A stretch of DNA of 64,000 bases, taken from assembly GCF_001884735.1 (NCBI RefSeq), contig NZ_MJAP01000019.1, forward strand, positions 25,389-89,388. Direction: 5' to 3'. Numbering within the stretch: position 1 is the first letter of the stretch; each line of letters opens with the position of its first letter. The translations under genes and the position numbers were made by a program. Source of the stretch: Natronohydrobacter thiooxidans. GTDB lineage: Bacteria > Pseudomonadota > Alphaproteobacteria > Rhodobacterales > Rhodobacteraceae. The notes below the pieces were generated by a model. It was not told where the DNA came from. It did no database searches and saw only the letters and a program-made list of their open reading frames with translations. Shown here piece after piece: positions 17,747 to 26,316 of this stretch.

Positions 17747-18739
17747 CTAACCGGCATCTTGCAAGGCAGTCTGATCGAGCCTGCGGCAGCGCGCATGATG
17801 GCCTGCGGTGATCTGCTCCATCCCGATCTGACCGGCGCGACAGCCCGCATCCGCGAGAAAGCAGCGCGGCGCGAAGGGGCAGCCATCGGGCAGATTGGCC
17901 AGATCCGGCGGCGCACCGGGGATGGCGTCGAGTTTCGTACCCTTCACCATCGCATCATGGGCGCGGCTTTTCAGCAGACCCAGCGTATAGGGGTGGCGCG
18001 GGTTGCGGATCAGGTCGCGGGCCGTGGCCTGCTCGACGATCTGGCCTGCATACATCACCGCGATCCGGTCCGCGACCTCGACCGCCGCGCCGATATCATG
18101 GGTGACGAAGATGATCGACAGGCCCAGATCGCGCTGCAACTCGCGCAAGAGCAGCAGAACCTGAATCTGCACGGTGGCATCCAGCGCGGTGGTGGGTTCA
18201 TCGGCCAGCAGCAGTTTCGGGCGGCACGAGAGCGCGAGCGCGATCATCGCACGCTGGCGCATGCCGCCGGACATTTCATGCGGGTAATTGTCGAGCCGCG
18301 ATTTCGCGGAAGGAATGCGCACGCGGTCGAACAGTTCCAGCGCACGGGCGCGGGCGTCGTCGCGGCTGATCGGCTCATGGCGGCGGATGGTCTCCACGAT
18401 CTGATCGCCCAAGGTATAGACCGGATCGAGCGCCAGAAGCGGTTCCTGAAAGATCATCGCCGCCTCGCCACCGCGAAAGGCCGATAGCTGGCGCGTGTTC
18501 ATTGCCATCACATCGCGCCCGCCGACAAGGATCTGCCCCTGCAGTTTCGAGCGTTTCTCGGGGTTCAGGCGCATCACCGCGCGCATGGTCACGGATTTTC
18601 CGGAGCCGGACTCGCCGATCAGCGCCACGGCTTCGCCCTGCGCCACGTCCAGCGAGACGTCATTGACTGCACGCACAGGGCGGGTGCCGCCGGTGAAAGT
18701 CACGCCCAGATTGCGGATAGACAGGAACGGGGCAGTCAT
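17747..18739 (-). CDS. Peptide/opine ABC transporter ATP-binding protein, OppD type
   Basis: 330-aa ABC ATPase: Walker A GESGSGKS (about 42-49), Q-loop IFQEP, signature MSGGMRQR (about 156-163), Walker B LLLADEPT (about 176-183) and H-loop FVTHD. The C-terminal extension with [13 protein letters not shown] is the oligopeptide/dipeptide transporter C-terminal domain, whose cysteines carry an Fe-S cluster in related proteins. It pairs with the OppF-type protein encoded just upstream (four-base ATGA overlap). Last gene of the five-gene operon. Confidence 0.9.
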   Translation of the reverse strand: MTAPFLSIRNLGVTFTGGTRPVRAVNDVSLDVAQGEAVALIGESGSGKSVTMRAVMRLNPEKRSKLQGQILVGGRDVMAMNTRQLSAFRGGEAAMIFQEPLLALDPVYTLGDQIVETIRRHEPISRDDARARALELFDRVRIPSAKSRLDNYPHEMSGGMRQRAMIALALSCRPKLLLADEPTTALDATVQIQVLLLLRELQRDLGLSIIFVTHDIGAAVEVADRIAVMYAGQIVEQATARDLIRNPRHPYTLGLLKSRAHDAMVKGTKLDAIPGAPPDLANLPDGCPFAPRCFLADAGCRAGQIGMEQITAGHHARCRRLDQTALQDAG

Positions 18740-19752
18740 TCGGCGGCCTCCTTGGTTGTGGGCGCGACATAGCCTGAGGCCGGATCATGCGCGTGGCAGG
18801 CGACCAGGTGCTTTTCGCCGCGTTGGGTCAGCGCCGGGTCGCGCTGCGCACAGACCGAGGCCACGATCGGGCAGCGCGTATGGAAGCGGCAGCCGGATGG
18901 CGGGTCGATCGGATTGGGGGGATCGCCGGTCAGGGCCGGTTCCATCGTACGATTATCAGGGTCCATCGAGGGCATGGAGGACAGAAGCGCGCGCGAATAG
19001 GGATGCAGCGGATCGTCATAGAGCGCCTCTGCATCGCCGATTTCCGCGACCTGCCCCAGATACATGACCATCACCCGGTCGGAGACAAAGCGCACCACAT
19101 TCAGATCATGGCTGATGAAGATATAGGTCAGCCCGAATTCGGCCTTCAGATCCGCGAGCAGGTTCAGCACCTGCGCTTCCACGGATTTGTCGAGCGCCGA
19201 GACCGCCTCGTCAAGGATGATGATCTTGGGCCGCAAGGCCAGCGCGCGGGCGATGTTGACCCGCTGTCGCTGCCCGCCCGAAAGCTCATGCGGATAGCGG
19301 CCCGCGAAACGCGCAGGATCCAGCCCGACGCGGGTCAAGAGGTCATGGGTGCGCGACAGGGCTTCGCCCGAGGGGGTGCCATGGACACGGGCACCGAAGG
19401 CGATATTGTCCTCGATGGTCAGGCGCGGGTTCAGGGATGAATAGCTGTCCTGAAACACCATCTGCACCTGCCGCCGAAAGGCTTTGAGCGGCAGGTCCGA
19501 GCTGCCCACAAGCTTGCCCTCGAAATAGAGCGCGCCCTCGTCCGGGGTAATGAGCTGCATCAGAAGCCGCGCGGTGGTGGATTTGCCGCAGCCGGATTCG
19601 CCCACCACGCCGAGGGTTTCCCCGGCAAAGACTTCGAGATCCACCCCATCGACCGCATGGACGTTCTTCACGGTCCGGCCCAGAATACCCCCCTTGATCG
19701 GGAAGTATTTGCGCAGGCCGCGCACGGTCAGGATTGGGTTTTCCGTACTCAT
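18736..19752 (-). CDS. Peptide/opine ABC transporter ATP-binding protein, OppF type
   Basis: 338-aa ABC ATPase with Walker A GESGCGKS (about 51-58), signature LSGGQRQR (about 157-164), Walker B IIILDEAVSALD and the C-terminal oligo_HPY domain with SGCRFHTRCPI. Start at ATG 19752 (MSTENPILTVRGLRKYFPIKG), overlapping the stop of the upstream permease by four bases. It forms the heterodimeric motor with the OppD-type partner. The residues EAVSALD replace the more common EPTSALD after Walker B, which keeps the catalytic Glu. Confidence 0.9.
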   Translation of the reverse strand: MSTENPILTVRGLRKYFPIKGGILGRTVKNVHAVDGVDLEVFAGETLGVVGESGCGKSTTARLLMQLITPDEGALYFEGKLVGSSDLPLKAFRRQVQMVFQDSYSSLNPRLTIEDNIAFGARVHGTPSGEALSRTHDLLTRVGLDPARFAGRYPHELSGGQRQRVNIARALALRPKIIILDEAVSALDKSVEAQVLNLLADLKAEFGLTYIFISHDLNVVRFVSDRVMVMYLGQVAEIGDAEALYDDPLHPYSRALLSSMPSMDPDNRTMEPALTGDPPNPIDPPSGCRFHTRCPIVASVCAQRDPALTQRGEKHLVACHAHDPASGYVAPTTKEAAE

Positions 19753-20633
19753 TGGCGCACCTCCATGGCAGAGCGTAGCCCGTCGGACAGCATGTTGAAG
19801 GAAATCGAGACCAGGAAGATCATCGCACCCGGCAGGGCCGCGACCCAGGGCTGGGCATAGATCGCCGTGCGCAGCGTGTTCAGCATCAGCCCCCATTCCG
19901 GGTTGGGCGGGCGCACGCCAAGGCCAAGGAACGAAAGCCCTGAGGCCAGGATCATGCTGACCGCGATCAGCGAGGTCGCATAGACGAAGATCGGCCCCAG
20001 CACATTGCCCAGCACATGCACGCGCACGATGGTCAGCGCCCCTGCCCCCGAGGCGCGCGCGGCCTCGATGAAATCTGACGAACGCAGACGGGTCGTGACC
20101 GATTCGGCCACGCGCGCGATGGGCGGGATGAACACCACGGTCAGCGAGAAGAGCGCATTGCCCAGCCCTGCCCCCAGCGCGCCGGACAGCGCCACCGCAA
20201 GCAGGACCGAGGGGAAGGCATAGAAGACATCGACCGTGCGCATGATCAGCGTGTTGGTCCAGCCGCCCGCATAGCCCGCGATGATGCCGATGGCAGAGCC
20301 GAGGAAGAAGGCCAGCACAACCGGCGTCACCCCCATCAGCAACGACAGTCGCCCGCCCCAGATCAGGCGCGAGAGCATGTCGCGGCCCAACTCATCCGTG
20401 CCGAGCAGATGGCCTTCGGTTCCGATGGGTTTCAGCCGGTTGATCAGCCGCCCGTCCAGCGGATCCATTGGGGCGATCAGCGGCGCGAAGATGGCGGCCA
20501 AAGCGATCAGCGCGAGCACAGCGGCCGCGGCCATCGCGGTTTTGTCGCGCATCAGGCGCTTGCCTACATTTTGCCAATACCCGGCACTGCGCACCGGATT
20601 GAGTATCGGTTGGCTCAGGGTTGCATCGACCAT
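19749..20633 (-). CDS. Peptide/opine ABC transporter permease, DppC/OppC type
   Basis: 294-aa inner-membrane permease with about six helices. The EAA loop reads DFIEAARASGAGALTIVRVHVLGN, and LLGTDELGRDMLSRLIWGGRLSL before it is the usual DppC motif. ATG 20633 (MVDATLSQP) is chosen because GAGG lies eight bases upstream and four bases separate it from the upstream stop; an ATG at 20660 would overlap the neighbour. Second permease of the transporter. Confidence 0.9.
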   Translation of the reverse strand: MVDATLSQPILNPVRSAGYWQNVGKRLMRDKTAMAAAAVLALIALAAIFAPLIAPMDPLDGRLINRLKPIGTEGHLLGTDELGRDMLSRLIWGGRLSLLMGVTPVVLAFFLGSAIGIIAGYAGGWTNTLIMRTVDVFYAFPSVLLAVALSGALGAGLGNALFSLTVVFIPPIARVAESVTTRLRSSDFIEAARASGAGALTIVRVHVLGNVLGPIFVYATSLIAVSMILASGLSFLGLGVRPPNPEWGLMLNTLRTAIYAQPWVAALPGAMIFLVSISFNMLSDGLRSAMEVRQ

Positions 20634-20637
20634 GGGC

Positions 20638-21588
20638 TTACCTCTTGATGCGCGGATCAAGCGCGCTTTGCATGATATCGACCACCATATTCAGCACCAC
20701 GAAAAACAGCGCCAGCACGAGGATCGTGCCTTGAAGCAGCGGCAGATCGCGCTGGAAGATGGCGGAATTCAGCAGCATTCCGGTGCCGGGCCAGCTGAAC
20801 ACGGTCTCGATCAGGATCGAGCCGCCCAGCAGATAGCCAAGCTGCACGCCCATGACGGCCAGCGCGGTCGGTGCGGCGTTTTTCACGACATGCATGAAGA
20901 CGCCGAATTCGGACAGGCCGCGCGCACGCAGCCCGATGACGAATTCCTGCGCAAGGATTTCCGCCACCAGCGCGCGCACGGTGCGGGCGATGATCCCCAT
21001 GGGGATCACGCTCATGGTGATCGCGGGCAGCACCATATAGCTGAGATGCACCATATCGAATCTCCACTGGCTGGATCCCCCCGGCCCCGCGCCTGCGGCG
21101 GGCAACCAGCCAAGCTGCGCCGAGAAGATGATCACCAGCACCATGCCCAGCCAGTAATGCGGCACCGACACGCCAAAGACCGCTGCGGCAGAGGCGGCCT
21201 TGTCCAGCGGCGAATTGCTGAAATACCCGGCCACGAAGCCGAAGAAGCAGCCCAGCACAAAGCCGATCGCGGTTGCGACCGCCGCCAGCATCAGCGTATT
21301 GCCGACCGCGCGCATGACTTCGGTGGTCACCGGGCGCCCGGTCGCGATGGATGTACCCAGATCGCCCTGCAGCGCGCGTCCCAGCCAGAGGATGAATTGT
21401 TCAGGATAGCTGCGGTCAAACCCGTAGAGTGTCCGCAACCGGTTCTGCAACTCGACCGAGGCATCTGCAGGCAGGATCGAGATCAGCGGATCACCGGGCG
21501 AGATATGGACAAGTGCAAAACAGACCACGGAGACACCGAACAGCACGGGGGCCGTGTAGATGATCCGTCGCAAGCTATAGCCAAGCAT
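20638..21588 (-). CDS. Peptide/opine ABC transporter permease, DppB/OppB type
   Basis: 316-aa permease with the DppB N terminus (MLGYSLRRIIYTAPVLFGVS, first helix), the ISPGDP motif after it and the EAA loop EFVIGLRARGLSEFGVFMHVVKNA. Six membrane segments are evident. It forms the channel with the DppC-type protein. A GC-rich hairpin (21623-21645) separates it from the substrate-binding protein gene upstream, which may lower its expression relative to that gene. Confidence 0.9.
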   Translation of the reverse strand: MLGYSLRRIIYTAPVLFGVSVVCFALVHISPGDPLISILPADASVELQNRLRTLYGFDRSYPEQFILWLGRALQGDLGTSIATGRPVTTEVMRAVGNTLMLAAVATAIGFVLGCFFGFVAGYFSNSPLDKAASAAAVFGVSVPHYWLGMVLVIIFSAQLGWLPAAGAGPGGSSQWRFDMVHLSYMVLPAITMSVIPMGIIARTVRALVAEILAQEFVIGLRARGLSEFGVFMHVVKNAAPTALAVMGVQLGYLLGGSILIETVFSWPGTGMLLNSAIFQRDLPLLQGTILVLALFFVVLNMVVDIMQSALDPRIKR

Positions 21589-21622
21589 TGGGCGTTCCTT
21601 TCGGCTGGGCGGAAAAGCAAGA

Positions 21623-21645
21623 GGCCCCGGACAGGATCCGGGGCC
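21623..21645. terminator. Intra-operon hairpin after the substrate-binding protein gene
   Basis: GGCCCCGGA-CAGGA-TCCGGGGCC, a 9-bp GC stem, lies between the binding-protein stop and the first permease start. It lacks a clean U-run. Such hairpins protect or partially terminate the mRNA so that binding protein exceeds permease; this role is inferred. Confidence 0.5.
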
Positions 21646-21656
21646 AACTGTTCAGA

Positions 21657-23285
21657 TCATTCGATATCCATCGGCGCGATGTCAATGAACCAGCTTTTCG
21701 GCTGCACCACCCCGGTGACGCGGCTGGACATGGCGCGCGGGCCGGCATCATGCGCCACCCAGACGAAGGGCGCCTCTTCGACGATACGCGCATGCAACCG
21801 GGCCAATGCCGCGTCGCGGGCATCATCCTCGAAGGTGGTCCGCGCGTCCTCGATCAGCGCGTCAAACTCGTCATTGCCGAAATGCCCCCAGTTGTTGGAA
21901 ACCGGCGGGAAGGTTTGGGTGGAGGTGAAGCGCACCATGGCAAAGAACGGGTCCATCGTGGCAAAGGTCACATTGATGGCATGCGCGCCATTCGCGCTTT
22001 CGTCATAGGCCCCGCGACGCCAGTTGGTGAAGAGCGTGTTCCACTCCAGCACATCAAGCTCGACATCGAAATAGCACTCGCGCAGGGCCTGTTGCAGATA
22101 CTCGTTCATCGGGATCGGCTGCATCTGCCCCGAGCCGGAGGCCGAGGTCTGCACTTTCACTTTCAGCGGATTGTCCGCTGAAAAACCCGCTTCCGACATC
22201 AGGCGCTGCGCTTCGTCCAGATCGTAGCGGATATCGAAGGAAGGGTTGCCCCACCAGGGATGGGTCGGATCCACAGTTCCTTTGGGCGACCCCATGAATC
22301 CACCCAGCAGGATCGAGAGTTCATCCCGGTCAAAGCAGAGGTTGGCGGCATGACGCACACGCTTGTCCAGCCAGGGGGAACCTTCGGCAAAAGAGAGCTG
22401 CCATGGCCAGACATGCGGCTGCGGATTGGCGTAGATCGTGAAACCACGCGCTTCGATCTGGGCAATCGCGTCAGGGGCCGGTGCTTCGATCCAGTCTACC
22501 TGACCCGACAACAAGGCCGCCGTGCGCGCATTCGCCTCGGGCAGTGGGACCAGAACGACACCATCGAGCTTGGGCGTGCGGTCGGGGTTCCAGTAATCTT
22601 TGTTTGCAGCCAGTTCCAGCCGCTCGCGCGCGGCGAAATTGGTCACGCGGAACGGGCCGGACCCGGAAGGATCAGCAGCAAAGGCGGCCCACGCGGCCTC
22701 GGAATCGCCTGTTTCGTCAAATTTCGCCTGCCAATGCGCGGGCGAGGCAATGAAGAGGTTGGTCAGGTTGATAGGCAGGAAGCTGTCGGGCTGCGATGTG
22801 GTCAGTTCCACGGTGAATTCGTCGATGGCGCGCGCAGAACGCAATGTTGGCATGCGCGAGGCGGTGACGCCCACCTGGCTGGCGTCAAAATGCGGGGCAT
22901 CTTCATCCAGCACTTTCTGGACGTTCCAGACGATGGCCTCGGCATTCAACGGGCTGCCATCATGGAAGGTGACATCATCGCGCAGATTGAAGATCCATTT
23001 GGTGGTATCGTCGGGGTTGACGGCCCAGCTTGTCGCCAGGGAGGGGATCACGACCGAGGCTTCGTCTTCCTTGGTCAGATCCCATGCCGTGAGACTGTCA
23101 TAGATTGTCATACCCGTGAAGCGATTGCCTTCGAATCCCTGATCGGGCTGTCCCAGCGTGCGTGGAATATCGGCAGCGGTCATGCCGATGCGCAAAATCT
23201 TGTCTTGTGCCAGCGCACTGACAGGGATGGTGAAGAAGGAGGTCGCAAGCAGCGCTGCGATGGTCATATGTTTGGATTGTCCCAT
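21657..23285 (-). CDS. Periplasmic substrate-binding protein of the peptide/opine ABC transporter (SBP_bac_5)
   Basis: 542-aa secreted binding protein. A signal peptide occupies residues 1-26, ending at VSALA. The mature part is an SBP_bac_5 domain with the usual KWIFNLRDDVTFHDGSPLNAEAIVWN segment. Ligands of the family are peptides, opines, nickel and glutathione; the specific ligand is not predictable. The operon order SBP-permease-permease-ATPase-ATPase is complete. Its upstream region holds the operator AAGATTGT-TG-ACAATCTT, shared with the racemase promoter, so the transported compound is probably the racemase substrate or its precursor. Confidence 0.88.
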   Translation of the reverse strand: MGQSKHMTIAALLATSFFTIPVSALAQDKILRIGMTAADIPRTLGQPDQGFEGNRFTGMTIYDSLTAWDLTKEDEASVVIPSLATSWAVNPDDTTKWIFNLRDDVTFHDGSPLNAEAIVWNVQKVLDEDAPHFDASQVGVTASRMPTLRSARAIDEFTVELTTSQPDSFLPINLTNLFIASPAHWQAKFDETGDSEAAWAAFAADPSGSGPFRVTNFAARERLELAANKDYWNPDRTPKLDGVVLVPLPEANARTAALLSGQVDWIEAPAPDAIAQIEARGFTIYANPQPHVWPWQLSFAEGSPWLDKRVRHAANLCFDRDELSILLGGFMGSPKGTVDPTHPWWGNPSFDIRYDLDEAQRLMSEAGFSADNPLKVKVQTSASGSGQMQPIPMNEYLQQALRECYFDVELDVLEWNTLFTNWRRGAYDESANGAHAINVTFATMDPFFAMVRFTSTQTFPPVSNNWGHFGNDEFDALIEDARTTFEDDARDAALARLHARIVEEAPFVWVAHDAGPRAMSSRVTGVVQPKSWFIDIAPMDIE

Positions 23286-23652
23286 GTCTGGTCTCCCTGA
23301 TGGACGTGCCGTTTATTATTCAGAAGCGACGGCTCATTTTTTGACAACAAGATTGTTGACAATCTTAAGCTGGCCCAATTTTCGGATTCAGTCAAAGACT
23401 TTTATTGGGTCATTCGGCGCGCCAGGCGGTCAGTCTTGCACGCGCACAAGGTCGGGTCACCTCTCAGCCTTTGCGCACAGAGTTTGGGCAGAGTGAAAAC
23501 AATTACCGGTGAGGAATACCGTTTGTGACCAGTTTTGCGCGGAAATTTGTCCGGATCGCGGATGGCCCGGCCCGGTCCTTCGCGCTCAGGGCTCGGCCCG
23601 GTATTGCCCTCAATCCTCCCGCTGCTGCATCCGGTCCGGCGCCATATGCGGA
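23286..23652. other. Intergenic region upstream of the ABC operon
   Basis: 367 bases without a gene. The ABC-operon side (23286-23400) is AT-rich and holds the operator at 23349-23366 and the likely promoter. The rest, up to the MFS transporter stop at 23653, is GC-rich; I see no open frame with a good start, no clear hairpin and no repeat in it. Confidence 0.6.
23349..23366. promoter_or_regulatory. GntR-type operator in front of the ABC transporter operon
   Basis: A perfect 8-bp inverted repeat, AAGATTGT-TG-ACAATCTT, with the same TTGTTGACAA core and TG spacer as at 16891-16906. It lies 64 bases upstream of the binding-protein start codon. A further imperfect site, TTGACAACAA, abuts it at 23341-23350. 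Presumed target of the GntR encoded at 16096-16809. Confidence 0.7.
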
Positions 23653-24852
23653 TCAACTGCGCTTGCGGTCGCACCACAGCAATGCAAATGCGAACACGAC
23701 GCCCAGCGCAGTCAACCCCCATGCCAGGGCGAAGCCGCCGCCCAGATCCAGCACCATCCCAAAGGCAGGCGGCGCAACGACGCCGCCAATATTGGTCACC
23801 AGCATGTTGTAGCCGATCGCGCCGCCCGCTTGCTCTGGTCGCGCGCTTTGCAAGGTCAAGGCGAGCTGCACACCTGTGGCCGAGCAGATCGTGAGCCCCA
23901 GTGCAACCGCCAGCAGCGGCACAACCAGAAGCGCATTCTGCGGCGTGACCAAAGCCATACCAAGCAAGCCCGCAATCGCAATCGCGGTCAGCACCAGCAA
24001 GGTTGCGCGCGAGTCGCGGCGCATCACCCGATCCGTCAGCCAGCCCCAGAGCACGCGGCCTGCGACACTGCCGAGATGCAGGATCGTCAGGCAGGCATTC
24101 GCCAGAGGCAGGCCGAACCCCGCGCCAAGGCGCAGGAACTCGGTCAGATAGCTCCACAGGATGAACTGCCCGCCATTGGTAAGTCCGCTGGCCAGATTGT
24201 TGCGCCCCAGCACAGGGTCGCGGAACAACTGGCCGATGGCGTCAAACTCTTCGCGCAGGGTTTTGCGCCGAACCGGGGCAGTGGTCTGATCGCGCGGCAA
24301 GGTGAGAAACATCACGCCCAGAAGCGCGGTCACGACCCCAAGCCCGCCGATGACCGCGTGCCAGCCGACTGCCGGGGCCAGAACAGCGCTGGTGGTTCCG
24401 ATGGCCCCGCCAATCGGGACGCCGGTCTGCTTGATCCCCATCAGGGTGCCGCGCCATTCAGCCGGATACCATTGCAACACCGCGCGCCCGGCAGCAGGAT
24501 TGACCAGACTATAGCCAGCCCCGCACAGAACGATACCGGCCAGAAGAGCGCCAAAACCGGCACTGGCGGCGATGATCAACGCCCCTGTCGCGATAAGCAT
24601 TGCGGCCAGAAACAGCGAGAGGCGCACGCCCAGACTATCTGTCAGCCGCCCCGCCGGAATGGACAACCCGCCCAGAGCCGCGGAATAGGCGCTTGCGATC
24701 AGTCCGATATCGACGGCGGTGAGGTCGAGTTCAACCGCGATCAGGGGCGAACAGGCCAGCACGGCCAGCAGGTTCATCACGCCAAGGCAATGTGCGGCGA
24801 CGACAAGACCAAATCCCGGCCAGACCGGATAAAAGCGGTCAGGCGTTGTCAT
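23653..24852 (-). CDS. MFS transporter
   Basis: 399-aa membrane protein with about 12 helices. The loop after helix 2 (SIPAGRLTDSLGVRLSLFLAAML) is the MFS A-motif region, and MGIKQTGVPIGGAIGTTSAVL lies in helix 5 with the NarK/OFA-like motif. The substrate is unknown; organic-acid or amino-acid uptake or export would fit the context. ATG 24852 (MTTPDRFYPVWPGF) is preferred; the frame is open to 24930. It is divergent from tctC across a region that holds the module-2 operator. Confidence 0.82.
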   Translation of the reverse strand: MTTPDRFYPVWPGFGLVVAAHCLGVMNLLAVLACSPLIAVELDLTAVDIGLIASAYSAALGGLSIPAGRLTDSLGVRLSLFLAAMLIATGALIIAASAGFGALLAGIVLCGAGYSLVNPAAGRAVLQWYPAEWRGTLMGIKQTGVPIGGAIGTTSAVLAPAVGWHAVIGGLGVVTALLGVMFLTLPRDQTTAPVRRKTLREEFDAIGQLFRDPVLGRNNLASGLTNGGQFILWSYLTEFLRLGAGFGLPLANACLTILHLGSVAGRVLWGWLTDRVMRRDSRATLLVLTAIAIAGLLGMALVTPQNALLVVPLLAVALGLTICSATGVQLALTLQSARPEQAGGAIGYNMLVTNIGGVVAPPAFGMVLDLGGGFALAWGLTALGVVFAFALLWCDRKRS

Positions 24853-25221
24853 CAACACCCCCGACGCGCGAGAACCCGGAAGGATAGGCGCCGGGAATGT
24901 CGGAGAGCAGTCGGCACGAATGAAGAACATTCATCAAGTGGATTCGCCCAACTTCGGACGATATGACTGTCATCCTCGGAAATCTCGGTCGAAATCATTG
25001 CCATTACCGGTAGAACCGTCACTTTTCCTGATGGTGACATGTTACCCTTCTCTGGAATGGAAACAGCCGGACGTCGTAAGTGCGCAACCTTCTTGCACCT
25101 TAGCGCCTGATCGGCCCCAAGAACAATGGATTTTGTATCCAAAATACAATCGGGATGAAACCTGAGATCCACCCCTGTTGCCGCAGCGGCGGCACCTGTC
25201 TTATCAACAAGGGAGACCCTA
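24853..25221. other. Divergent control region between the MFS gene and tctC
   Basis: 369 bases of lower GC than the flanks. It contains the module-2 operator at 25130-25151, 70 bases before the tctC start. TACAAT at 25145-25150 could be a -10 element overlapped by it. A short open frame on the plus strand (24920-25165) has no ribosome-binding site or recognisable product and I do not count it as a gene. Confidence 0.5.
25130..25151. promoter_or_regulatory. Module-2 GntR-type operator, tctC side
   Basis: The sequence holds the inverted repeat ATTTTG-TATC-CAAAAT followed by ACAATC. Read on the minus strand it matches the site at 31463-31484, also read on the minus strand, at 19 of 22 positions. 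The second site sits between the module-2 regulator and the DapA-family gene. This shared element is the evidence that the TTT transporter belongs to the same regulon. Confidence 0.65.
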
Positions 25222-26199
25222 ATGTTCCACAAAATGACCAACAGCAACAAAGTCGCGGTCACAGTCGTCGCGTCGATGATGGCCTTTGCGCCCGGTGTCG
25301 CGGCTGCAAGCCCCCTGAGCAATGATCCGATCCGGCTGGTCATTCCCTTTGGCCCCGGCGGCGGCAGCGACATCACCGCGCGCGTGCTTTCGGCAACTGC
25401 ACCGGAATTCTGCGGCCCGCGCATTGATGTCGTCAGCATGTCAGGCGCCGCAGGGCTGGAGGCCGTGAATTTCGTGCGCAATGCCGAACCCAACGGTCAC
25501 ACACTTCTCGTCACCGATTACGGCCCCATCGTGACCTCGGGCTTTGTCGATGACGTGGACTGGAGTCATGATGACTGGCAGCCGGTGATGAATTTCACCG
25601 AATGGCTGCCGACCGTCTATACCCGCCCCGATCACCCGATTCAAACCATTGACGACTGGGTCACTGCCGCAACGGAAGAGCCTGCTACGATCACCTTCGG
25701 CCATGCCTCGCCGCTGGGGCTGGTGCATCTGCCGCTGATCCTGTTCGAATCCGTCACCGGGCTGGAGAATATCCATGTTCCGACCTCGGGCGGCGGCGAA
25801 ACCCGCAGCCTGATCATGGGCGGGCATATCGATCTGGGCATGACGCTGCCCCCGAGCATCGCCAGCGAAGTCGCCGCCGGGGAATTGACCGCGCTAGGCA
25901 TATTCTCGGAAGAGCGCTCGCCGGTCCTGCCGGACACGCCGACCTTCCGGGAAGCGGGCTATGACGTGGTGCTGCCCGCATGGCTGATGATCTTCGCCAC
26001 CAGCGATGTCCCGTCGGAAACCGTCGAACATCTGCAGGATTGCTTCATGGAAGCGCTGGCCTCGCCCACGGCTGTGGCCATGAGCGACCGCGTGAATGCC
26101 GGGATCGAGCCGCTGAACGCTGCTGACTCGACGCGGCTCTATCAGAATACGGTCGAGAATATCGGCAATATTCTGCGCGACATTGGCGAAATCGACTGA
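25222..26199 (+). CDS. tctC: Tripartite tricarboxylate transporter substrate-binding protein (TctC/Bug family)
   Basis: 325-aa secreted protein with a signal peptide of about 28 residues. The mature start PIRLVIPFGPGGGSDITARVL is the Bug-family signature that binds carboxylates through water bridges and main-chain amides. ATG 25222 has AGGGAG at 25210-25215. It works with TctA and TctB encoded downstream. Family ligands are carboxylates, dicarboxylates and some amino acids. The context of hydroxyproline-type enzymes suggests an imino-acid ligand; that is inference. A strong hairpin (26213-26247) follows the gene. Confidence 0.88.
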   Translation: MFHKMTNSNKVAVTVVASMMAFAPGVAAASPLSNDPIRLVIPFGPGGGSDITARVLSATAPEFCGPRIDVVSMSGAAGLEAVNFVRNAEPNGHTLLVTDYGPIVTSGFVDDVDWSHDDWQPVMNFTEWLPTVYTRPDHPIQTIDDWVTAATEEPATITFGHASPLGLVHLPLILFESVTGLENIHVPTSGGGETRSLIMGGHIDLGMTLPPSIASEVAAGELTALGIFSEERSPVLPDTPTFREAGYDVVLPAWLMIFATSDVPSETVEHLQDCFMEALASPTAVAMSDRVNAGIEPLNAADSTRLYQNTVENIGNILRDIGEID

Positions 26200-26212
26200 T
26201 CCCTCGCCGACT

Positions 26213-26247
26213 GGCCCCGCCATGCCGCCAATGGCATCGGCGGGGCC
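26213..26247. terminator. Strong hairpin between tctC and tctA
   Basis: GGCCCCGCCATGCC pairs with GGCATCGGCGGGGCC around a 6-base loop, giving a 14-bp stem with one bulge. It starts 13 bases after the tctC stop. There is no U-run, so it is more likely an RNA-processing or stability hairpin that raises binding-protein mRNA over the permease part, as at 21623-21645. Confidence 0.55.
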
Positions 26248-26316
26248 ATTTCACGGCGCCGCGCGCAGATATGCCGTGCCGCCTTTTCCCGGATATTGCA
26301 GTTTTGGGCGGCCACC

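Noticed and set aside
20281..22008. Long plus-strand open frame opposite the ABC permease genes
   Set aside because: It is antisense to two clear permease genes and its composition is His/Asp/Gln-rich, without motifs.
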